From Caryophanales bacterium UBA7278 (lineage in GTDB: Bacteria; Bacillota_I; Bacilli_A; RFN20; CAG-826), in the NCBI GenBank assembly GCA_002472275.1, contig DKRQ01000003.1:1-24041 (forward strand): a stretch of 24,041 nt of DNA, written 5' to 3'. This document shows, piece by piece, positions 1 through 5,044 of the stretch; positions within the stretch are counted from its first letter, which is position 1, and every line of letters starts with the position of its first letter. The translations under genes and the position numbers were made by a program. The notes below the pieces were generated by a model that was not told the DNA's origin, searched no databases, and was given only the letters and a program-made list of their open reading frames with translations.

Positions 1-173
1 CTTTATTTGCTGGTATATCTAGAGTTAAACGCCCCAAATTCATCGGGGAAAACGCGCTCACCAAAACCTTCGTTATGCAGAGAAGCTTTATAAGAAATAT
101 AAAAGATTTTCCCACAGGTTGTGGGAGAATTGCAGAACGTATCCTGAGGACGCCATAAGGTCATTATCGATAA
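1..173. other. Unassigned window edge with a short perfect hairpin
   Basis: No gene can be supported here. The stretch is more AT-rich than the rest of the window (around 85-105) and holds a perfect 7-bp inverted repeat with a 3-base loop at 110-126 (TCCCACA, GGT, TGTGGGA). Neither side of the hairpin has the T-run of an intrinsic terminator. Short open frames exist on both strands between 1 and about 120, including a minus-strand frame ending in TAA at 3-5, but I recognise no family in them and they mirror each other. It could be the edge of a gene or a decayed mobile element extending beyond the window. Confidence 0.4.
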
Positions 174-425
174 ATGCAGGACCGTCGAGAAATGAAGGTT
201 TTATATTCGAAGCACAAACGACGCAATGCTCAAGGGCAAGGGGACAACGCACTGGCCCAGCTCATCCTGAGAGGGTTGGCTTTCCCTGCCGGTATTTCCG
301 AGTATCAGTTGTCACGTCTGATCCTAGAGAAAAGCAAATCCCCACTCCGCACCATCGAGGAATTGGAAGAAAGCGTGGGGCACGCCGACGGGCCCGAAAA
401 GACGCGGGCAAAGAAAAAGGACTGA
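174..425 (+). CDS. Small hypothetical protein, possibly real
   Basis: An 83-residue frame starting ATG at 174, with a second in-frame ATG at 192 that could be the true start (77 residues). I do not recognise a family. The middle (about residues 26-50) looks like amphipathic helices rich in Leu and Ile, and the C-terminal third is strongly charged, ending in a Lys-rich tail (KTRAKKKD). Ribosome binding sites are weak for both starts (AAGG or AGGA at long spacing). It points toward the tRNA-Ile gene, which lies on the other strand, and no terminator separates them. Its amino-acid composition is more protein-like than the overlapping frame at 119-475, which runs into the tRNA and is rejected. 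It may be a true small gene or a chance frame. Confidence 0.35.
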   Translation: MQDRREMKVLYSKHKRRNAQGQGDNALAQLILRGLAFPAGISEYQLSRLILEKSKSPLRTIEELEESVGHADGPEKTRAKKKD

Positions 426-453
426 CGTTTCACATCAATCCTATGTTGTCAGA

Positions 454-529
454 TGGTGCTCCATCCAGGGTTTGAACCTGGGACATCTCTCTTATAAGGG
501 GAGCGCTCTAACCGCTGAGCTAATGGAGC
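454..529 (-). tRNA. tRNA-Ile with anticodon UAU (reads AUA)
   Basis: A complete cloverleaf on the minus strand. The acceptor stem is GCTCCAT with ATGGAGC (523-529 with 458-464), the D-stem is GCTC/GAGC, and the T-arm is CCAGG-TTCAAAC-CCTGG. The discriminator is A (457) and CCA is encoded (454-456). The 7-base anticodon loop is CTTATAA (492-498), placing anticodon TAT at 494-496. The anticodon stem CTCCC/GAGAG has one C-A mismatch (30-40). Isoleucine identity elements known from E. coli are present: C4-G69, U12-A23, C29-G41, A37, A38 and A73. Most bacteria read AUA with a CAU tRNA modified by TilS to lysidine, so a UAU anticodon is unusual. An alternative loop register would be worse, because it loses U33 and the 7-base loop. 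Confidence 0.92.
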
Positions 530-539
530 AGGCCGAACT

Positions 540-545
540 ATTATA
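540..545 (-). promoter_or_regulatory. -10 box of the tRNA-Ile promoter
   Basis: A perfect TATAAT on the minus strand, ending 10 bases before the mature tRNA 5' end. That leaves a leader of only a few bases, as usual for tRNA genes. No good -35 box is seen at 17 bp (TACCCA). Confidence 0.65.
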
Positions 546-588
546 GTGGAACGCCCTGAAAATGGGTAAAACAAACGGGGTCCAAGCG

Positions 589-616
589 AAAAAAGGCATG
601 GTTTCCCACGCCTTTT
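589..616 (-). terminator. Intrinsic terminator after the response regulator gene
   Basis: An 11-bp stem (one G-T pair) with a GAAA tetraloop read on the minus strand, arms 606-616 and 591-601, followed by six T. It lies about 110 bases past the response-regulator stop. The flanking A and T tracts mean it could also work on the plus strand. A weaker bulged hairpin with a T-run (around 686-712) lies nearer the stop codon. Confidence 0.7.
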
Positions 617-624
617 CTTCCCCC

Positions 625-643
625 GGGTTATGAGTGGTAACCC
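625..643. repeat. Perfect 6-bp inverted repeat
   Basis: GGGTTA, a 7-base loop, then TAACCC, between the response-regulator stop and the terminator. It may be part of the 3' untranslated RNA. No function can be assigned. Confidence 0.4.
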
Positions 644-727
644 ATGAAGCCTTTTTGGGCTCCTGCATCAATCTAGAGGGGGCCGTGCTAAAAAAGCGCT
701 AAAGGAAGGGCGTTTTGGGAAAAAGAG

Positions 728-1501
728 TTATTTTTTGACGTAATCGATGATCGATTGGTATTCCATCGACCAGTCGTAGGATGGGAGGAACTCGCCCCCA
801 TAGGGCATACCCTTCCCATTCATTAGATCGTAGTAATCGCAATCGATGTCGGAGACGTCGGCGCTAAGGACCGCCCTGCCGAATTCGACGCAGGGATAGC
901 CGATTTCATTGAGGGTTTGGCGGAGCCTCCACACCGCGTCGCGATATAGGATCTTGGCCTTGTCCCTGTCCTTGTCGGGCCAAAGGGCCGCGATCGCCTG
1001 GTCCATCGTGACGGTTTTGCCCTCGTAGACGATGAGGAGGGCGAATAGTTCCTTCGATTTGGCGGAGGAGAAATGGACGAGCCTTCCATTAAGGAAGCAA
1101 TCGAAGGTGCCAAAGGTCCTCACCTCGAGGATCTGCTTCCTGCTTTCTAGAAGCGCGGCCACCTTCTCGAAGTCGTTTTGGTTGATGGGCTTGTAGATGA
1201 AGCCCACCACGCTAGGGCGGATCTCCTCGGGGAGGTCGTCCATCGATTTGTTCATCCCGGTCACAAAGGCGATCTTCATGTTGGGCTCGATCTTAAGCAG
1301 TTCCTTGGCGAGGTCGATGCCGTTGATTCGGGGCATCCCGATGTCGAGGAACGCCCCGTCGACGTCGTTTTCCTTCACGTAGGAAAGGATCGCCTCCTTG
1401 TCGTCTTTGAAGAATTTGTACTCCCTCTTTAGATCCCACATGACGGAATCCAGGAAGTTATGAAGCGCGTTGGCTTCGTCGTCCACGACGATGGTTTTCA
1501 T
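728..1501 (-). CDS. Response regulator with SARP-type winged-helix output
   Basis: 257 residues. Residues 1-118 form a receiver domain: acidic pair D7-D8, phosphoacceptor D53 in FLDIGMP, T81, and K104 in the YKP motif. Residues 127-200 form an OmpR/SARP-like winged helix (V-TFG-F-C--NG, then LWP and AVWRLRQTL). The tail (about 215-257, with GGEFLPSYDWS) resembles the start of a bacterial transcriptional activator domain but stops there, so that domain is truncated or reduced. The start overlaps the kinase stop by 4 bases (ATGA at 1498-1501) and has GGGGG seven bases upstream, so the two are surely a translationally coupled pair. Receiver plus SARP-type output is less usual with this kinase class than LytTR or AraC outputs. 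Target genes are unknown; none of the promoters in the window can be tied to it. Confidence 0.88.
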   Translation of the reverse strand: MKTIVVDDEANALHNFLDSVMWDLKREYKFFKDDKEAILSYVKENDVDGAFLDIGMPRINGIDLAKELLKIEPNMKIAFVTGMNKSMDDLPEEIRPSVVGFIYKPINQNDFEKVAALLESRKQILEVRTFGTFDCFLNGRLVHFSSAKSKELFALLIVYEGKTVTMDQAIAALWPDKDRDKAKILYRDAVWRLRQTLNEIGYPCVEFGRAVLSADVSDIDCDYYDLMNGKGMPYGGEFLPSYDWSMEYQSIIDYVKK

Positions 1502-2895
1502 GCGCTTTCCCCCTTTCTGGGGATCTCGATGTGGATCGTGGTCCCCTGCCCCTGCTTGCTTTCCACGGCGAAACTCGCCCCGAAAAGCAGCCTGAATCGT
1601 TCCTTCGCGTTTCGGATGCCGATCGAACGGGGGTTCATCTTCCCGATGTCGAATCCCCTGCCGTTATCGGACACCTCGATCACGTATTGGTCGCCCTTTT
1701 CGTAACCGGCGATGATGATCTGGCCTTCATCCATCTCGGCAACCCCCGAATGCACGATGGCGTTCTCGACGAGGGGCTCGATGCCGAAATAGGGAACCTC
1801 CTGGTCGAAGCTTTCGACGTTGAAGACCGTCTGAATCGGATGGCCCCTACGAAGTTCCTCGAGTTCGAGGTAGCCATAGATCAGTTCCAGTTCCTTGGAG
1901 AAGGGAACGGAATAGACGTCGCCCGCCTCGGTGAGGGAGCGCATGTACCTCGAGAAGAGGTCGATGGCCTTGGAGGCCTTCTGCGGATCCTCCTGGCACA
2001 TGGATTTGATTGAGTTGAGGACGTTGAAAATGAAATGGGGCTTGATTTGCTCCCTGAGGACGCTGCTTTGCAGTTCCTTGAGCTTCCTTTCGTTGGCCTC
2101 GGCGGTCGCGGCCTTCTTCGTGGTGGCAACGACGAAGAGCAAATAGATAAGGAGGAAGCAAATGACCGCCAAAAGGCAGAAGAGGGAGGACCAACCCGCG
2201 CCGACGAAGACGAGTGGGTCGGCGCATTCCCTGGCGATTTGGCACGCTTCCATAGCCAAAACGCAGTATAGGAGGACGGTCGATACCGAGAAAACCCAGG
2301 TGGAGCGCCCGTTTTTCTTCGTTATGTAGACTGCCTTGGCCTCCCAGACGACCGCAAGAATGGCCGTAACGGAGAAGGGGATGAACTGATAGGAGAACGG
2401 GGCGAGGGGGAAAAAGGCGACAAAGCAGCCGACCAAAACCGAAATGGACGCGGCCGCCTCCACCTTGGAAAGGGGGATTCGGTAATCGTTTTTCTGAAAC
2501 AGGACGAAGGTGGCGAGGCCAAGGCAATAGGCCGCGAAGCCTACTCCATCAAGGGCGAGGATCGCGTTTTCGGCGAAAGTGTAGCCGAAGACATAGGAAA
2601 CCACGGTCCTTTGGTCCCCGGAAAGGAAGAACATCAAGGCGATAGCAAGGGCCAGGAAGAAAGTCGGCCAGGTTGCGGTCTTGTCGAAGAACTTGGCGGC
2701 GAACTCGATGACCACGACGATAAAAATCATGAATCCGGCGACCGGCGCCATCGCGACGATGATGGAACGGTGCAATTCCTTATCGATGAAGGCCGGTGTC
2801 AGAAAGCCGAGCAACAGGGTGAGGGCGATGATCAAAAGCGGGATGACGGCGGAAAAGATGATCCTTTTCGTCTCGCTTTTCATGTTCCCTTCCAT
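1498..2895 (-). CDS. Membrane sensor histidine kinase, LytS/YesM-type
   Basis: 465 residues. The first 258 hold about eight hydrophobic segments (near 12-34, 44-66, 76-93, 112-133, 147-165, 171-189, 200-218, 236-257), a polytopic sensor with no large extracellular domain. A coiled stretch (260-284) leads to the His_kinase motif QIKPHFIFNVLNSIK with phosphoacceptor H287, typical of the LytS/YpdA/YesM group. The ATPase shows the N-box PLVENAI (N378) and the G-box DNGRGFD (410-416), then SIGIRNAKERF and GQGTTIHI. It partners the response regulator that overlaps its stop. The first ATG is chosen because AGGGGGG lies 5-11 bases upstream; the second Met (residue 5) has a poorly spaced site. The stimulus is unknown. 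The GtrA-like gene 23 bases upstream suggests a cell-surface link. Confidence 0.9.
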   Translation of the reverse strand: MEGNMKSETKRIIFSAVIPLLIIALTLLLGFLTPAFIDKELHRSIIVAMAPVAGFMIFIVVVIEFAAKFFDKTATWPTFFLALAIALMFFLSGDQRTVVSYVFGYTFAENAILALDGVGFAAYCLGLATFVLFQKNDYRIPLSKVEAAASISVLVGCFVAFFPLAPFSYQFIPFSVTAILAVVWEAKAVYITKKNGRSTWVFSVSTVLLYCVLAMEACQIARECADPLVFVGAGWSSLFCLLAVICFLLIYLLFVVATTKKAATAEANERKLKELQSSVLREQIKPHFIFNVLNSIKSMCQEDPQKASKAIDLFSRYMRSLTEAGDVYSVPFSKELELIYGYLELEELRRGHPIQTVFNVESFDQEVPYFGIEPLVENAIVHSGVAEMDEGQIIIAGYEKGDQYVIEVSDNGRGFDIGKMNPRSIGIRNAKERFRLLFGASFAVESKQGQGTTIHIEIPRKGESA

Positions 2896-2918
2896 GATAT
2901 CCCCCCTATCCGATCCTT

Positions 2919-3545
2919 TTAAGAGGCAGCGTCATCGCCATAGTGGGTCACGGCTTCCTCGGCGGTGGCCTCTTCTATGGAAAGGGCGACGGTCGTCCTC
3001 TCCTTAAGGAGAACGAATTTCTGCAAAGGGAAGAGGGCGACGCCCTGGATCGTGCCGATGATGGCCGAGCTTAGCGACGGGGCGAGGTTCTCTAATCCCC
3101 CGTCGATCATCCAGTTGACGATGACCCCTTGCAGCCAAGTCGTGAACAGGACGAGGATCACGAGGGCCACGATGAAGATGGCGTAATGCCATCTCGGGGC
3201 GTCGGATTTGAAGGTCTTCTTCTTGTTGATGATGTAGCCAAGCGTGTTGGCGATGAGGTTGGAGATGAGGAAAGGCAGTAGATAACCCCAGTTATCGTGG
3301 CCGACGCCCATGACCTTTTCAGTGAAAAGAATGCCAAGGATCCCAGGCAGAGGCTCGGTCCAATCTCTCATCATGAAATAGAGCAGATTGACGAGGGCGA
3401 TCTGGATGGCGGCGGTGAAAAGGCCGACCGCGGCGAACTTGACGAAGATCCAAATTCCCTTGGTCGCACCGCCTTTTTCATAGGCCTTGGCGTCGATCTT
3501 TTTTACGCGCCTAGCGATGGGGCCGAGTTTCCATTCCCTTTTCAT
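2919..3545 (-). CDS. GtrA-like polytopic membrane protein
   Basis: 208 residues with four hydrophobic segments (about 31-58, 87-107, 120-143, 156-178). Family features are KFAAVGLFTAAIQ at the first segment, the Asn-rich SNLIANTLGYIINKKKTF after the second, and QKFVLLKE after the last. The GtrA family moves or presents lipid-linked sugars for glycan decoration in other bacteria. Here the exact role is unknown, and no glycosyltransferase neighbour is seen. The gene leads the kinase/regulator pair with a 23-base gap, so co-transcription is likely. The start is forced by an in-frame TAG directly before the ATG. There is no Shine-Dalgarno sequence, so a leaderless or very short-leader message is possible. 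The acidic C-terminal tail (from about 190) extends past the usual family end. Confidence 0.8.
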   Translation of the reverse strand: MKREWKLGPIARRVKKIDAKAYEKGGATKGIWIFVKFAAVGLFTAAIQIALVNLLYFMMRDWTEPLPGILGILFTEKVMGVGHDNWGYLLPFLISNLIANTLGYIINKKKTFKSDAPRWHYAIFIVALVILVLFTTWLQGVIVNWMIDGGLENLAPSLSSAIIGTIQGVALFPLQKFVLLKERTTVALSIEEATAEEAVTHYGDDAAS

Positions 3546-3593
3546 CTAGGCAAAATTCAATCATGGATGGACTTTTTCCACAAGGCCATTTCC

Positions 3594-3622
3594 TTAAGGA
3601 AAAGGGGCAATTGGGGTATGAT
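3594..3622 (+). promoter_or_regulatory. Candidate leaderless promoter of trmL
   Basis: -10 box TATGAT (3617-3622) lies exactly six bases before the trmL ATG, putting the expected transcription start on the A of the start codon. The 17-bp-spaced -35 is weak (TTAAGG). No Shine-Dalgarno at usual spacing is seen. Confidence 0.45.
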
Positions 3623-3628
3623 TGGGGC

Positions 3629-4120
3629 ATGAGCAAGATCCACGTCGTCCTCCTAGAACCCGAAATCCCCCAGAACACGGGCAACATCGCCCGCACCTGC
3701 GCCGCGACCGGTTCCTCCCTCCATCTCATCAAGCCATTAGGGTTTTCCCTCGACGACAAATACATGAAGCGGGCCGGGCTCGACTATTGGGACAAGCTCG
3801 ACGTCAGGGTCTACGAAAACCTCGAGGATTTCTATCGGAAGAACCAAGGGGCCGAGATCTATTACTACTCCAAAAAGGCCAAGCACCTCTATTGCGGGGT
3901 CTCTTTTCCCGATGAGGTCTATCTGATGTTTGGCAAAGAGACCAAAGGCATCCCCGAGGAAGAGTTGAAGAAACACGAAGAAAGGACCCTGCGCCTCCCC
4001 ATGAAGGAAGGGCTAAGGTCCCTCAATCTTTCCAACGCGGTCGCGATCGGCGTCTACGAGGTCCTCCGCCAGCACGGATTCGAGGGCCTTTGTCTTGAAG
4101 GCAAATTCAAAAACGGTTAA
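3629..4120 (+). CDS. trmL: tRNA (cytidine/uridine-34 2'-O)-methyltransferase TrmL
   Basis: 163 residues, the normal size for TrmL (CspR, YibK), a small SPOUT-class enzyme that methylates the wobble ribose of tRNA-Leu using S-adenosylmethionine. The three knot motifs are all present: PEIPQNTGNIARTC (11-24), MFGKETKGIPE (100-110) and LNLSNAVAIGVYE (132-144). The frame is open for 22 further codons upstream, but the family begins at the chosen MSKIHVV, and the upstream codons overlap the probable promoter. This is the only clear plus-strand gene in the window. It diverges from the GtrA-like gene, and its stop codon overlaps that of the converging phosphoesterase gene by three bases (4118-4119 shared within TTAA at 4117-4120). 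Confidence 0.95.
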   Translation: MSKIHVVLLEPEIPQNTGNIARTCAATGSSLHLIKPLGFSLDDKYMKRAGLDYWDKLDVRVYENLEDFYRKNQGAEIYYYSKKAKHLYCGVSFPDEVYLMFGKETKGIPEEELKKHEERTLRLPMKEGLRSLNLSNAVAIGVYEVLRQHGFEGLCLEGKFKNG

Positions 4121-5004
4121 ATCTCATCTTCGTCCAAAACGAGGACGTTGACCTTGTGGGTCAAGGCGGTGCAGGCATCTAGCCCGATGAGGCCCGGGTA
4201 ATCCTTGGAACGGTAAATCGGGTTCTCGCGGATGCTCATCTTCGTGGGCGAATCGGCGAAATCGAGGTTGTTGTAGAAATCACTCGTATGCCAATGGCCG
4301 CAGACGAGGATCTTCCCCTTCCTCTCCTCCTCTACGAAGAGGCCTTTTTTGTATTTGTCCCAGGGGCAGCCCCAAGTCGCGTCCTGCCATTCCTTGTGGC
4401 TAGCCTGCCTCCACGAGGGCATGTAGATCTCCTCGCCATGGAAGTCTAGAAGCGGGATGAACGCGTGGACGAAGATATGGTGCTTGGTTTCGTAGAAATC
4501 GATCCACTCCTCGCTTAGGAGCCAATCCATGATCTCGTTGATCTTCTCGTTCGCGTAGAACTTTTCGTCCATCGCATCGAAGAAGGCGCGGTTGCTCTTC
4601 CTCCACTCCTCCACGAGGTCGGGGCTATCCTTAGGATAGGGATGCTCGGCCCTAAAGTTCTCTATGGAGGTTTCGTATTCGGGACAAAGGGTCAGCAAGG
4701 TCGCGAAAGTGCCGTTATGGACGTCGTGCTGGTAAGGGCAACGACGGAAAACGAGTTCCTTGAGGAGCTGCTCGTGGTTGCCGTTGATGAGGATCTTTCT
4801 CCTTTTGGGAAGTTTCTTCAAAAACGAGAAGATTTCGTAGGGTTTAGGCCCCCTATCGAAGATATCGCCAAGGACGACCAATATATGGCTAGGGTCTTTC
4901 TTGGAGTATCCGGCCGCCTTCAAAGAAGCCATCCATTCGTCGTAAAAACCGTGGATATCGCTGCAAATGAAGTATTTTTTCTTGGTTTTGGTTTGTTTTT
5001 CCAT
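4117..5004 (-). CDS. Calcineurin-like metallophosphoesterase
   Basis: 295 residues, no signal peptide, so cytoplasmic. The metal-binding motifs appear in order: DIHG (16-19), GDIFDRG (46-52), GNHE (75-78), a His at 180 (VHAF) and CGHWH (235-239). This is the PPP/ApaH-like arrangement of two-metal phosphatases, which includes protein Ser/Thr phosphatases and dinucleoside-polyphosphate hydrolases. The substrate cannot be decided from sequence. The stretch of about 100 residues between GNHE and H180 is larger than in minimal members and would cap the active site. AAAGG lies nine bases before the ATG. It follows the secreted amylase gene by 40 bases on the same strand, and no strong terminator separates them, so partial read-through is likely, though a functional link is not evident. 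Confidence 0.88.
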   Translation of the reverse strand: MEKQTKTKKKYFICSDIHGFYDEWMASLKAAGYSKKDPSHILVVLGDIFDRGPKPYEIFSFLKKLPKRRKILINGNHEQLLKELVFRRCPYQHDVHNGTFATLLTLCPEYETSIENFRAEHPYPKDSPDLVEEWRKSNRAFFDAMDEKFYANEKINEIMDWLLSEEWIDFYETKHHIFVHAFIPLLDFHGEEIYMPSWRQASHKEWQDATWGCPWDKYKKGLFVEEERKGKILVCGHWHTSDFYNNLDFADSPTKMSIRENPIYRSKDYPGLIGLDACTALTHKVNVLVLDEDEI

Positions 5005-5020
5005 AGAGTCTACCTTTCAA

Positions 5021-5042
5021 GGCAAACCCGTTTGGATTTGCC
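5021..5042 (-). other. Hairpin between amylase and phosphoesterase genes
   Basis: A perfect 6-bp inverted repeat (GGCAAA and TTTGCC, 10-base loop) right after the amylase stop. No T-run follows on the minus strand, so it is more likely an RNA-stability element or weak pause than a full terminator. Confidence 0.4.
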
Positions 5043-5044
5043 TA

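Noticed and set aside
3..164. Minus-strand frame of about 50 codons ending in TAA at 3-5
   Set aside because: No ribosome binding site, no family recognised, and it overlaps the hairpin at 110-126 and mirrored frames on the other strand. Kept only as an observation.
119..475. 118-residue plus-strand frame
   Set aside because: It runs into the tRNA-Ile gene and overlaps the more plausible 174-425 frame; no ribosome binding site or recognisable family.
686..712. Bulged hairpin with T-run after the response regulator
   Set aside because: Only three solid G/C pairs plus A-T pairs with a bulge; the hairpin at 589-616 is a far better terminator.
3563..3628. Upstream extension of trmL by 22 codons
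   Set aside because: The family starts at MSKIHVV; the extension overlaps the candidate promoter and has no homologous look.
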